Source of the DNA: Humibacillus xanthopallidus
Lineage (GTDB): Bacteria > Actinomycetota > Actinomycetes > Actinomycetales > Dermatophilaceae
Direction: 5' to 3'
Assembly (NCBI RefSeq): GCF_006717145.1
Contig: NZ_VFQF01000002.1
Coordinates: forward strand, 558,001 to 622,000
DNA length: 64,000 nucleotides
Shown one piece after another: positions 30,214-38,800 of this stretch; positions within the stretch are counted from its first letter, which is position 1; every line of letters starts with the position of its first letter. Below the pieces are notes generated by a model. The model searched no databases. It was not told the origin of the DNA and saw nothing but the letters and a program-made list of their open reading frames with translations. The position numbers and the translations under genes were made by a program.

Positions 30214-31365
30214 GTGGACCAGGTCCAGGCGAGCGGGTGGCAGCGGGTCACCGGACGATGGCTCGACGTCGTCGTCGCGGCGGTCCTCGCCGCGCTCGGT
30301 GTATCCGACGGTCTCGGGTCGAGCGAGTTCCCGCACAACGGCCCTGACGTGGCCGTGCTCATGGGCCTGGCCGGCGGGGTCCTGGTGCTGCGCCGCATCC
30401 GGCCGCTGGTGACACTGTCGGTGGCCATGGGGTCGATGGCACTGGTCGCACTCCTCTACGGCACCTACCAGTCGGGCACCAGCGTCCTCATCGCGGTCGT
30501 CGCGGTCTACTCTGCGGCGTCGTACGGCCGCAACCTCGCCTACGTCATCGCGGTGTGCTTCGCCTTCGACATCGCGCTGACTGCCAGCGCCCCAATCGAC
30601 GGCGCGCTGGCGACAGTGCTCTTTACGACGGGGCTGCTGGCGGCCGTGGCCGTGGCCGGTGTGGGCGCGCGCAGGCTGCGTGAGCGCGCTGATCGGGCCC
30701 GCGAGGTCGCCGAGACGCGTGATGAGCGGGCGGCGGCCGCCGCTGCCGAGGCGGCCCGGGCGGAGCGGGCCCGCATCGCCCGCGAGATGCACGACATCCT
30801 CGCGCACAGCCTGGGTGTCGTCGTCCTGCAGACCGGGGCGGCCGAGCACTGCCTGGACCACGACCCCGAGCGTGCACGCATCGCCGTCCGGGCGGCCAGA
30901 AGCACCGCCGAGCAGGCCGTCGACCAGCTTCGCGCCCTCGTGACGGTGGCCCGTGAGACCCCGGAGTCCCAGAGGGCCCCGCTACCCACCATCGCGGACC
31001 TGTTCCGTCTTGCGGAGGAGTCGAGCACACCGCAGTTCCGCGTGGAGTGCTCCGTCGACGGGGACACGACGCTGGTCCCACCCCACATCCAGGCGTCGGC
31101 GTTCCGGGTCGCCCAGGAGGGAGTCACCAACGCGCTCAAGCACTCCGGTGCCGGAGGGTGCTCGATCCTGGTTCAGGTCCGGGACGGGGTGGTCCGCGTC
31201 GAGGTCCTCGACGAGGGCTCTGGCACCGGGACGCAGGCCCCCGGCTCACGGGTGGGCCTGGCCGGGATCCGGGAGCGGGTCAGCATCTTCGGTGGGCGCA
31301 TGGATGCGGGTTCCCGCCCCGGTGGGGGCTGGCGGGTTGCCGTCGAGATTCCGGTGCCCGCGTGA
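30214..31365 (+). CDS. NarL-type sensor histidine kinase (HisKA_3)
   Basis: 383 residues. The N-terminal half has about five membrane helices (to about residue 155), a coiled coil rich in Glu/Arg/Ala follows, then the HisKA_3 box ERARIAREMHDILAHSLGVVVLQ, whose His is the phospho-acceptor. HATPase: FRVAQEGVTNALKHSGA and GLAGIRERV. GTG 30214 is the start. It overlaps the response regulator start by 4 bases. Confidence 0.93.
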   Translation: MDQVQASGWQRVTGRWLDVVVAAVLAALGVSDGLGSSEFPHNGPDVAVLMGLAGGVLVLRRIRPLVTLSVAMGSMALVALLYGTYQSGTSVLIAVVAVYSAASYGRNLAYVIAVCFAFDIALTASAPIDGALATVLFTTGLLAAVAVAGVGARRLRERADRAREVAETRDERAAAAAAEAARAERARIAREMHDILAHSLGVVVLQTGAAEHCLDHDPERARIAVRAARSTAEQAVDQLRALVTVARETPESQRAPLPTIADLFRLAEESSTPQFRVECSVDGDTTLVPPHIQASAFRVAQEGVTNALKHSGAGGCSILVQVRDGVVRVEVLDEGSGTGTQAPGSRVGLAGIRERVSIFGGRMDAGSRPGGGWRVAVEIPVPA

Positions 31366-32009
31366 ACCTGCGGATCGTTCTCGTCGACGACCAGGAGATC
31401 GTGCGTGCCGGCCTGGCGACGATCTTCTCCGCACACGAGGACCTGGAGGTCGTCGGTGAGGCCGACGACGGCGACCGCGTGGTCGCGCTGGTGCGGCGGA
31501 CCGACCCCGACGTGGTGCTCATGGACGTGCGCATGCCCCGGATGGACGGGGTGGCCGCGACCCGGGCCGTGGTGGCGTCGGGCGCCCGGGCGCGCGTCTG
31601 CGTCCTCACGACCTACGACCAGGACGACTTCGTGTATGACGCGCTCGCGGCCGGAGCGAGCGGGTTCCTGCTCAAGACCGACCCCCCGGAGCGCATCGTC
31701 CGGTCCGTTCGGGACCTCGCGTCCGGCGAGATGACCCTCTCCGCGTCGACGGCCGATGCGGTCGTGGCCCGTTTCGTCGGGGGCGCCAGACCGGTACCTC
31801 CCGGTCACGACCCGTTGGCCGCCCTCACTGAGCGCGAACGATCGGTTTACTTCCTCGTAGCGGATGGCCTGACCAACCGTGAGATCGCAGACCGGCTCTT
31901 CCTCGGCGAAGGGACCGTCAAGTCCCACGTTGCCCACCTGCTCACCAAGCTCGAACTGCGCGACCGGGTCCACGTGGTCATCCACGCCCACCGGAACCAC
32001 CTCGTGTAG
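31362..32009 (+). CDS. NarL/LuxR-family response regulator
   Basis: 215 residues. Receiver: VDDQ acidic pocket, phospho-acceptor in VVLMDVRMPRMDG, Lys in FLLKTDPPERI. C-terminal LuxR HTH: LTERERSVYFLVADGLTNREIADRLFLGEGTVKSHV. GTG 31362 overlaps the kinase stop (GTGA). Partner of the kinase at 30214 and the only LuxR-type regulator in the window. Confidence 0.94.
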   Translation: MNLRIVLVDDQEIVRAGLATIFSAHEDLEVVGEADDGDRVVALVRRTDPDVVLMDVRMPRMDGVAATRAVVASGARARVCVLTTYDQDDFVYDALAAGASGFLLKTDPPERIVRSVRDLASGEMTLSASTADAVVARFVGGARPVPPGHDPLAALTERERSVYFLVADGLTNREIADRLFLGEGTVKSHVAHLLTKLELRDRVHVVIHAHRNHLV

Positions 32010-32376
32010 CGCGATACCTCGGGACTGAGCCCAACCACCGAGGGGCCAGCGGGGGCCGTTGGCGCCACCACCAAGTGAGGGCGGCCTCGCGGACTCGGCC
32101 GACCTCACCTCAGCGGCCCGGGTGTCGGCGACGACGGGACGGCTCGCGAGCTCGGCCGCCGCCCTGGAGCGATCCCAGCCGCAGCCCTCGTTTACCGCGG
32201 GTCCTCTCTCGCAGGTCCCGTACCTGCCTGGGTGCACCGACGGACACTGCGCGCAACGGACCACGCCGAACCACAAGGGCCCCGTCGGGGCGGTCTTCTG
32301 GCGGAGGAAGGACACTGCCGCCTCGCGGTGGTACGCAGCCGGTTGCGGCAGCCACCGGACCGGCGCACAGACGGCC
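32010..32376. other. intergenic region, 367 bases
   Basis: Lies between the convergent response regulator and zincin genes. The long frames across it run into the zincin gene on the opposite strand and look like shadows. A weak CCTCGG/CCGAGG stem near 32016 could end the two-component transcript. Nothing else stands out. Confidence 0.5.
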
Positions 32377-32718
32377 TCACCAGCCGAGCTCGCGCAGCCG
32401 TGCGTCGCCGATCCCGAAGTGGTGACCCACCTCGTGGATGACCGTCCTTCGGACCTGCTCCACCACGTCGGAGTCGCTGGCGCACAGCGCGCAGATGGCG
32501 AGACGGTAGATCGTGATCCGGTCAGGCAGGACGCCCGCATAGAACGACGACCGGCGGGTCAAGGGCACTCCCCGGTAGAGCCCGAGGAGCCCGGGCGGCC
32601 CGGAGCCGTGCTGCACCGTGACGGCCACGTTGCTCATGAGCTCGCCAAGCTCTGCGGGGATGCCGTCCAGCGCCTCGCTCACCATCATCTCGAACCGCTC
32701 CGGATCGACGTCGATCAT
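32377..32718 (-). CDS. zincin-like metallopeptidase family protein
   Basis: 113 residues. The zinc motif HEVGHHFGIGD (HExxH with downstream D) sits near the C-terminus, and the N-terminus starts MIDVDPERFEMMVSEALDGI, exactly the small PF06262-type zincin layout widespread in actinobacteria. A peptide substrate is not known. It follows the YciI-like gene by 25 bases, so probably one transcript. No strong Shine-Dalgarno. Confidence 0.9.
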   Translation of the reverse strand: MIDVDPERFEMMVSEALDGIPAELGELMSNVAVTVQHGSGPPGLLGLYRGVPLTRRSSFYAGVLPDRITIYRLAICALCASDSDVVEQVRRTVIHEVGHHFGIGDARLRELGW

Positions 32719-32743
32719 GAGGCAAGTCTCGACCCCGGGACGC

Positions 32744-33019
32744 CTACGGGCTCGTGGATCCACCCTGCGCGGGCGGTTCGACGACGGGGGTGAGGTCGAA
32801 CCGGGCAAGGCCGTGGGCGGCGATGGGCAGTGCCTTGACGGTGGCCCGCGCGGTCTCGAGGTCGGGAACCTCGAGGAGCAGCATCGCCCCTGACCAGTCG
32901 GCCTTGAGCAGCACCCGCTCCACCACCCCCTGACGAGTGAGGTCCTCGACCCGGGCGCCCTCGTCGGCGAGGTAGGCCCTGGTGTCTCCGGTGTTGGTCG
33001 ATATGGCAAGGACCTTCAT
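32744..33019 (-). CDS. YciI / muconolactone-isomerase-like ferredoxin-fold protein
   Basis: 91 residues with a small dimeric alpha-beta-barrel pattern: MKVLAISTN at the start, VLLKADWSGAMLLLEVPDLETA in the middle, ALPIAAHGLARFDLTPV at the end. This is similar in layout to YciI or muconolactone-isomerase-like proteins; catalytic function is unknown. GAAGGGTG precedes ATG 33019. Divergent from the TetR gene and probably its target, with the palindrome at 33070 between them. Confidence 0.7.
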   Translation of the reverse strand: MKVLAISTNTGDTRAYLADEGARVEDLTRQGVVERVLLKADWSGAMLLLEVPDLETARATVKALPIAAHGLARFDLTPVVEPPAQGGSTSP

Positions 33020-33069
33020 GGCAGCACCCTTCGTCTCCGCGAGCGCTCATCAGCGCTCGCTCTGCAAAA

Positions 33070-33086
33070 GGCTACGCCTCGTAGCC
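33070..33086. promoter_or_regulatory. 17-bp perfect palindrome, likely TetR operator
   Basis: GGCTACG-CCT-CGTAGCC lies in the 106-base spacer between the divergent YciI-like and TetR genes. A further GTAGCC half-site follows directly at about 33087-33092 and GGTTAGCC at about 33110. Position and symmetry fit autoregulation by the TetR protein. Confidence 0.65.
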
Positions 33087-33125
33087 GTAGCCGACCAGCG
33101 AAATGAGCGGTTAGCCTTGACCCCG

Positions 33126-33743
33126 ATGACAGCCACCAGCCGCCGCACCCCCCGGCACGAGGCGACCCTCCAGTCGATCCTCGACCGGTCGGTCGAGATC
33201 ATGGCCGAGGTCGGCGTGGCCGGCCTGACCATGACCCGGCTGGCCAGGGCCCTGTCGATCCAGCCGCCCTCGCTCTACAAGTGGTTCCCCTCGGTCCTCG
33301 CGGTGCACGACGCGGTGTTCGCCCGCGGACAACGAGCCAACCTCGCCGCCTGGCGTGACGGCATCGCCGGCGCCGAGACCGGACTCGTCGCCCTGTTCGC
33401 TGGCATGACCGCCACCGCGCGGTGGGCCGTCACCCACCCCGTCGAGGCCCAGCTGCTCTTCTGGCGCCCCGTGCCCGGATTCCGCCCCAGCGCCGAAGCG
33501 ATGGCCCCGGCAGACGAGCTCGTCGCCGAGCTGGGCGAGGCGATCGGCCACGCCGTGGCCCGCGGCCAGCTCGCCTCCGAGGCGGACTCCACCGAAGGCC
33601 TCGTCATCCTCGCCAGCCTGCACTTCGGCGTGCTCAGCCAGCACCTGGCCAACGAACCCGAGACGACGTGGGACGAGGGCCTCTACACCAGCGCCTACCG
33701 CCGGGTCATCGACCTCTTCGTCGCAGCCTTTCCTCCCGGGTGA
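33126..33743 (+). CDS. TetR-family transcriptional regulator
   Basis: 205 residues. The HTH spans about 12-58 (ATLQSILDRSVEIMAEVGV, LTMTRLARALSIQPPSLYKWF), with a helical C-terminal effector domain of TetR_C type. ATG 33126 lacks a Shine-Dalgarno and may be translated from a leaderless transcript. Probably represses its own gene and the divergent YciI-like/zincin pair through the palindrome at 33070. Ligand unknown. Confidence 0.9.
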   Translation: MTATSRRTPRHEATLQSILDRSVEIMAEVGVAGLTMTRLARALSIQPPSLYKWFPSVLAVHDAVFARGQRANLAAWRDGIAGAETGLVALFAGMTATARWAVTHPVEAQLLFWRPVPGFRPSAEAMAPADELVAELGEAIGHAVARGQLASEADSTEGLVILASLHFGVLSQHLANEPETTWDEGLYTSAYRRVIDLFVAAFPPG

Positions 33744-33785
33744 CAGCCCTCAGCGCCGGCCGGAGCCGCCATCAAGAAGGACCCG

Positions 33786-35972
33786 TCAGACGGGCGTGTT
33801 CTCCAAGGCCTGCCGGAGCAGCTGCACGAGGGCCTCGAGCTGGAGGGTGTCGCCCGCCGCGATGTCGACGTCGCTCCCGTCGAGGGCCCGCGCGGCGAGC
33901 CCCTGCTTGGCGTCGATGAGCTCGGCGATCTTCGAGTCGATCGTGCTCGCCGCGAGGATGCGCCACGCGGTGACCGGCTCGTCCTGACCGATGCGGTGCA
34001 CGCGGTCGATGGCCTGACCCTGCTCGGCCGCCGTCCACGACAGCTCGGCGAGCACGACGTTGGACGCGGCGTGCAGGTTGAGCCCGACTCCGGCCGCCGT
34101 CAGCGAGCAGACGGCCACCGCGACCTCGGGGTCGCTCTGGAAGGCGTCGATGGCATGCTGGCGCTGGGTCGAGGTCTGCTCACCTCGCACCGACACCGTG
34201 CGCAGGCCCGCCTCGGCGAGCACCCGCTCGGCCGTGTCCATGACGTCGATGTGCTTCGCGAAGAAGACGACCTTGCCGACCGAGTGTGAGAGCTGCGCGG
34301 CGTAGTCGGCCGCGAGGGTTGCCTTGGCCTGGCCGATCTTGCGCACGAGAGTGAAGACGTTCTCGGTGTTCTTCTGGCCTGTGGCCGCCTTGAGCTCCGC
34401 GGCGGCGACTCGGCGCATCAGCGCCTCGTCGGGCTCGAACGCGAGCTCGGGACCGGCGACGGGAACGCCGCGCTCCTCACTCAGCAGGGCGGCATACCGC
34501 TTGGCGAGGCGCTCGCCGACGGCCCGCTCCGCCTTGCGGATGGACTGTCCGAGGGCGTCGTCGAGCTCGACGGTGATGTCGGCGATGCGCTTCTCGGGGA
34601 GGTCGCTCGCGACGTCGACCTTGCGGCGGCGCACGATGCCCATGTCGATGACGGCGCGGCGCGCCTCGGGGTAGAAGCCGCGGTCGGCGGGGGAGTAGCC
34701 CGTCTCGTCGAGGCGGCGGACGATCTCGGCGACCGGCTTGCCGCCCTTGATCCAGCCGAGGAAGCGCCAGATGGCGTCGAAGTCCTTGACGTCGTTGATG
34801 AGCGGCGTGCCCGTGAGGGCGAGCAGCAGCGGGTTGCCGCCCGGCGTCGTCGCGCGGAGCCGGTCGGCGAGGGCGAGCACCTGCTGCGACCGCTGGGAGG
34901 TGAGGTTCTTGATGAAGTGGGCCTCGTCGACCACCATCGAGCGGAAGCCGAAGGACGACAACCACGCGAAGTGCCGGTCGAGGATCTCGTAGTTGACGAC
35001 GAAGACGTCGGCGAAGGCGTCGACGTCCTTGCCGTCGCCGTGGATGACGCTCACCTTGCGCTGCGGCGTCCACCGCTCGACCTCGCGCGCCCAGTTGATC
35101 TTCACGACGTTGGGCACGACGGCGAGCATCGGGTAGGTGTTCGCGACCGAGGCCGCGAGCACCGACTGGGCCGTCTTGCCGAGGCCGGGCTCGTCGGCGA
35201 GCAGGAAGGTGCGATGCCCCTCCTGCACGCTCTGGAGGAAGCGCGACTGGTGCACCATGAGGCGCTGGCCGACGGGTGAGAAGCGGTCGATGAGCGGCTT
35301 GGGCGGCAGCTCCATGGAGGCTGCGTCACCGCCGGCCCCGAGCTCGAAGGCCCGGTAGAGCGGTCCGAGCAGCTCCCACCCGGCCAGCCGGCCGGGCAGG
35401 TACTCGTGGGCCGGTCGCGGCGTGAGGTCGGGCATGAGGAAGGGGTTGGCGAGCGCGCGCGCCGGCACGGACTGCGGCATCACCTGCTTCGCCGCGAGCT
35501 GCGGGGGCACGAGCGGCTCGAGCGGCGGAGGTGCTGAGACGGCGAGGTCCTCCTCGGCGAGCTCCGCGCCGGACTCGATGAGCCAGTCACGCCGCAGCTG
35601 CTGGGCCGCCGCGCCGGGGCGGGCGTCGACGTCGAGCAGCGGCAGGAGGCTCGTGTCGCGGGCGGCGATCTGCGCGAGGATCGTCGCGATGCCGTCGAGG
35701 CGCTTGAGCAGCTCGGCGCGGGTCGCGCCGGACAGGGCGGAGTCGTCCTTGACCCGGGCCCGCTCGGCGCGCATGAGCAGGGCGATGACCTGGAACTTCG
35801 TCCGGTTGGTCGGGCTCGCCTTGCCCTTCGAGCTGATCCGCGCCTCGATCTCGCGCACGCGTCGCGCGAGCACGGGGATGAGCGGCGCCGGGTCGTCCCG
35901 GCGGGTCTGGACGCGGCGCGCCCCGGTCTCGCTCGAGCCGTCGGTGGGCCGACGGCGCACTCGCGCTGGCAT
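33786..35972 (-). CDS. SNF2-family DEAD/DEAH helicase-like ATPase
   Basis: 728 residues. Walker A loop in LADEPGLGKTAQS, Walker B DEAH in MVVDEAHFIKN, motif III LALTGTPLIND, and the C-terminal helicase domain with SLTAAGVGLNLHAASNVVL, QAIDRVHRIGQD. An N-terminal helical extension of about 270 residues lacks a motif I recognise. SNF2 proteins translocate on duplex DNA. This single-gene form has no adjacent nuclease or methyltransferase, so a defence role is not indicated by context. AGGAGG precedes ATG 35972. Confidence 0.93.
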   Translation of the reverse strand: MPARVRRRPTDGSSETGARRVQTRRDDPAPLIPVLARRVREIEARISSKGKASPTNRTKFQVIALLMRAERARVKDDSALSGATRAELLKRLDGIATILAQIAARDTSLLPLLDVDARPGAAAQQLRRDWLIESGAELAEEDLAVSAPPPLEPLVPPQLAAKQVMPQSVPARALANPFLMPDLTPRPAHEYLPGRLAGWELLGPLYRAFELGAGGDAASMELPPKPLIDRFSPVGQRLMVHQSRFLQSVQEGHRTFLLADEPGLGKTAQSVLAASVANTYPMLAVVPNVVKINWAREVERWTPQRKVSVIHGDGKDVDAFADVFVVNYEILDRHFAWLSSFGFRSMVVDEAHFIKNLTSQRSQQVLALADRLRATTPGGNPLLLALTGTPLINDVKDFDAIWRFLGWIKGGKPVAEIVRRLDETGYSPADRGFYPEARRAVIDMGIVRRRKVDVASDLPEKRIADITVELDDALGQSIRKAERAVGERLAKRYAALLSEERGVPVAGPELAFEPDEALMRRVAAAELKAATGQKNTENVFTLVRKIGQAKATLAADYAAQLSHSVGKVVFFAKHIDVMDTAERVLAEAGLRTVSVRGEQTSTQRQHAIDAFQSDPEVAVAVCSLTAAGVGLNLHAASNVVLAELSWTAAEQGQAIDRVHRIGQDEPVTAWRILAASTIDSKIAELIDAKQGLAARALDGSDVDIAAGDTLQLEALVQLLRQALENTPV

Positions 35973-36296
35973 GTTCCTCCTGGTCAGGCAGGTGACGCCC
36001 GTCCCACCAGCGGACGGAGCTCGTGCGTGGGCGGTCGTCACCAGATATGCAGCACTCAGGTCAACCCTGGACGTGCCGTTGTCCCGTTCGCGTGTGGTGG
36101 CCGAGGTCTTGACCTGCGCGTCCGGTGTGGAGCGCTCGCCCATCGGGCGGAGGCTGCTCCTGCGGCTCGTGGCGCCAGCTGGCACCGGGACCCCTCGACT
36201 CTACATGCCGAGGCCGTATGCCGTGTGCGTCCGACCAGGATGCTCGTGGACTGCCGCCGTGGCGGGGTTTCTGGCGCGGTTTCCGGGCGGGGTCTG
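35973..36296. other. intergenic region, 324 bases
   Basis: Upstream region of the SNF2 gene and downstream of the VIT1-type gene, both on the minus strand. No convincing gene, tRNA or repeat beyond one GTATGCC word near 36218. Expected to contain the SNF2 promoter. Confidence 0.5.
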
Positions 36297-37079
36297 TCAG
36301 CCGAGGCTGACCCCCGCGACGACACCGATGAGGTAGGTGACACCCATGGCGAGCAGGCCACCGGCGACGTTGCGGACGATGGCCCGCTGCACGGGGCTGC
36401 GCCCCATCCGTGCGCTCACGTAGCCGGTGAGCACGAGGGCCGCCGCGACGCTGCCGACGGTGACCCAGACGCGCATCGACTCCGGGGAGAAGGTGATGGT
36501 CAGCAACGGCAGGAGAGCCCCGACGATGAAGGCGAGCATCGAGGCGCCGGCCGCGTGCCAGGGGTTCGTGAGGTCGGAGGGGTCGATGCCGAGCTCAGCC
36601 TCGGCGTGTGCCTTGAGGGCGTCGTGCGCGGTGAGCTCGGTGGCGACCTGCTCGGCGACGGCGCGGCTCATGCCCTTGGCCTCGTAGAGCTGGGTCAGCT
36701 CCTCGAGCTCGCCCTCGGGGTCCTCGTGCAGCTCGCGGGTCTCGAGGGTGATGAGCGCCTTCTCGGAGTCGCGTTGGGTGCTCACGGAGACGTACTCACC
36801 GGCGGCCATCGACATCGCGCCCGCCGACAGTGCGGCGATGCCCGAGAGGATGATCGCGGTGCGGTCGTTCGTCGCCCCGGCGAAGCCGACGACGACCCCG
36901 GCCGTCGAGACGATGCCGTCGTTGGCGCCGAGCACTCCGGCGCGCAGCCAGTTGAGGCGCGACCCGACGTTGGCGTCGTGGGGCTCCTCGGGGCCGGTGC
37001 CCGGACCGGTGCCGGGGCCGTCCCCCGCATGGTCGGTTGCGACCAGCTCGTCGGCCCGGGTGGAATCGTCTGCCGTCAT
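36297..37079 (-). CDS. VIT1/CCC1-family membrane transporter
   Basis: 260 residues. LNWLRAGVLGANDGIVSTAG is the family signature at the first membrane helix, followed by MSMAAGEYVSVSTQRDSEKA. The cytoplasmic helical loop (ELHEDPEGELEELTQLYEAKG) is the metal-binding-like region of iron/manganese transporters. Five helices in total. The acidic Gly/Pro N-terminus has a short GTGP repeat. It probably moves Fe(II) or Mn(II) out of the cytosol. Confidence 0.92.
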   Translation of the reverse strand: MTADDSTRADELVATDHAGDGPGTGPGTGPEEPHDANVGSRLNWLRAGVLGANDGIVSTAGVVVGFAGATNDRTAIILSGIAALSAGAMSMAAGEYVSVSTQRDSEKALITLETRELHEDPEGELEELTQLYEAKGMSRAVAEQVATELTAHDALKAHAEAELGIDPSDLTNPWHAAGASMLAFIVGALLPLLTITFSPESMRVWVTVGSVAAALVLTGYVSARMGRSPVQRAIVRNVAGGLLAMGVTYLIGVVAGVSLG

Positions 37080-37131
37080 GTCCCGATCGTGACACCGCCC
37101 TCAGCGACTGTCATCACAGGACAGCCTCACC

Positions 37132-37902
37132 TCACGTCGTGCGTGCCGTGCCGTCCTGGCTCGTGGTGCCGTCCTGGCCGGGGGCGCCGCCCTGCGGCGA
37201 GCTGCCGAGGCCGCCGGAGCCACCCGACCCGAGCTGACCCTGCTCCTGGAGCAGCTGGAGCAACTGGTCGGGGCTCATCTGGAGCAGCTGGTTCGGGTCC
37301 AGCCCGCCCAGTCCGCGGGTGGCGTCAGCGTCCCCGTCGGAGTCGGAGTCGGTCCCGGGGAGCCCGGGCAGCTGGCCGCCCTGCTGGCCGGGCTGGTTGG
37401 GCAGGACCTGCTGTCCCTGACCCTGCTGACCCTGGCCCTGCTGGCCCTGGCCGCCGGGGAACTGGAAGTGACGACCCTGGCCCGGCGCGCCGAAGCGGCT
37501 GCTCTCCGCGGTGTTGCCCGAGGGCATGGCCGCGGCGGCGGCGATGGCCCCACCGACGGACAGGACGAGGACCAGCCCTGCGGTGAGGGCTGTCTTCTTG
37601 GCCGACCAGCGCGGTGAGCGCTCGGAGGCAGCGACCGGAGCAGCCTGTTCCACGGCGGGAGTGGATGCTGCCGCGGCGGCGGGCGAGGCGGCATACGGGC
37701 TAGGCTCGGCGGCATACGCGTAGGGCGCCGCGGGCGGCACGATGGGGGTGCGAGCGGTGGGCGCGGACGGGAGCACCTGCGTCTCGTCGGGGCCGGCGGC
37801 GGGCGTGGCGGGGTGCGTGGGGGCACCGGCCCCGTTGGGGTCGAACTGCGGCAGCCTGGGCTCCGGACGCTCCGGCTGGGTGGGGGAGGAGTCGTTGCTC
37901 AT
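37132..37902 (-). CDS. single-TM Pro/Gln/Gly-rich protein, unknown function
   Basis: 256 residues. A Pro/Ala-rich cytoplasmic part (1-105) precedes one membrane helix (TALTAGLVLVLSVGGAIAAAA) and an extracytoplasmic low-complexity tail with GQGQQ repeats and a DPNQLLQMSPDQLLQLLQEQ segment. Divergent from the TrcRS-like two-component system, so it may be a target or accessory sensor. No domain recognised. Confidence 0.75.
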   Translation of the reverse strand: MSNDSSPTQPERPEPRLPQFDPNGAGAPTHPATPAAGPDETQVLPSAPTARTPIVPPAAPYAYAAEPSPYAASPAAAAASTPAVEQAAPVAASERSPRWSAKKTALTAGLVLVLSVGGAIAAAAAMPSGNTAESSRFGAPGQGRHFQFPGGQGQQGQGQQGQGQQVLPNQPGQQGGQLPGLPGTDSDSDGDADATRGLGGLDPNQLLQMSPDQLLQLLQEQGQLGSGGSGGLGSSPQGGAPGQDGTTSQDGTARTT

Positions 37903-37954
37903 GTCGCCACGGTCGACGCGCTACCTGTGGCAGGGCTGTGGCAGGGCCGTCCTC

Positions 37955-37990
37955 CTGCTGGGTCTTCTGCTGGGTCTTCTGCTGGGTCTT
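37955..37990. repeat. 12-bp tandem repeat in a divergent promoter region
   Basis: Three exact copies of CTGCTGGGTCTT between the one-TM protein gene and the response regulator. As a direct repeat with 12-base period, close to one helical turn, it could be a binding array for an OmpR-type dimer, or simple slippage. Confidence 0.7.
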
Positions 37991-38065
37991 CGTCGACAGC
38001 GACTCCACAGAATTCACACAGGCAGGTGCTGGCGGTCGCACAGTGCCCACAGGTTCACTGGATAC

Positions 38066-38800
38066 ATGAGCGAGAAGACCCAGGCCGCCGCCCGACTCCA
38101 GCGACTCGACGGATCACCCGTTCGGGTGCTCGTCGTCGACGACGAGCCCAACCTCACCGAGCTGCTGGGCATGGCCTTGCGCTATGAGGGGTGGGAGGTC
38201 CGCTCCGCCGGCACCGGGATGGAGGCGGTGCGCGCGGCCCGCGAGTTCGACCCGGATGCCGTCGTGCTCGACATGATGCTGCCCGACTTCGACGGGCTCG
38301 AGGTGCTGCGTCGCATGCGCGCCGACAACGCCGGCGTGCCGGTCCTCTTCCTCACCGCCAAAGACGCCGTCGAGGACCGCGTCTCCGGGCTCACCGCCGG
38401 CGGCGACGACTACGTGACGAAGCCCTTCTCTCTCGAAGAGGTCGTGGCGCGCGTCCGGGCCCTCATGCGCCGCACGACCGTGGCCGTGTCGTCGAGCGAC
38501 TCGATGCTCGTCGTCGGCGACCTGTCGCTCGACGAGGACAGCCACGAGGTGCGCCGCGGTGGCGACGAGATCCACCTGACCGCAACGGAGTTCGAGCTCC
38601 TGCGCTACCTCATGCGCAACCCTCGGCGTGTGCTGTCCAAGGCGCAGATCCTCGACCGGGTGTGGAACTACGACTTCGGTGGCCAGGCCAACGTCGTCGA
38701 GCTCTACATCTCCTACCTGCGCAAGAAGATCGATGCCGGGCGCGAGCCGATGATCCACACGATGCGGGGGGCGGGGTATGTCCTCAAGCCCGCCGCCTGA
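38066..38800 (+). CDS. OmpR/PhoB-family response regulator (TrcR-like)
   Basis: 244 residues. Receiver: VVDDEPN, phospho-acceptor in AVVLDMMLPDFDG, YVTKPFSLEE; winged-helix C-domain with RVWNYDFGGQANVVELYISY and MRGAGYVLKP. The WNYDFGG string and overall layout are like mycobacterial TrcR/PrrA-type regulators. ATG 38066 lacks a Shine-Dalgarno. It overlaps the kinase gene by 23 bases. Confidence 0.93.
   Translation: MSEKTQAAARLQRLDGSPVRVLVVDDEPNLTELLGMALRYEGWEVRSAGTGMEAVRAAREFDPDAVVLDMMLPDFDGLEVLRRMRADNAGVPVLFLTAKDAVEDRVSGLTAGGDDYVTKPFSLEEVVARVRALMRRTTVAVSSSDSMLVVGDLSLDEDSHEVRRGGDEIHLTATEFELLRYLMRNPRRVLSKAQILDRVWNYDFGGQANVVELYISYLRKKIDAGREPMIHTMRGAGYVLKPAA

Noticed and set aside
32021-32035. 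Second DosR-like box (GGGACTGAGCCC)
   Set aside because: Too short and asymmetric, and lies downstream of the NarL-type regulator rather than in a promoter.
33786-35972. Anti-phage SNF2 system (DISARM/BREX-like)
   Set aside because: No methyltransferase, nuclease or PLD gene is adjacent; a stand-alone SNF2 ATPase is common in actinobacteria.
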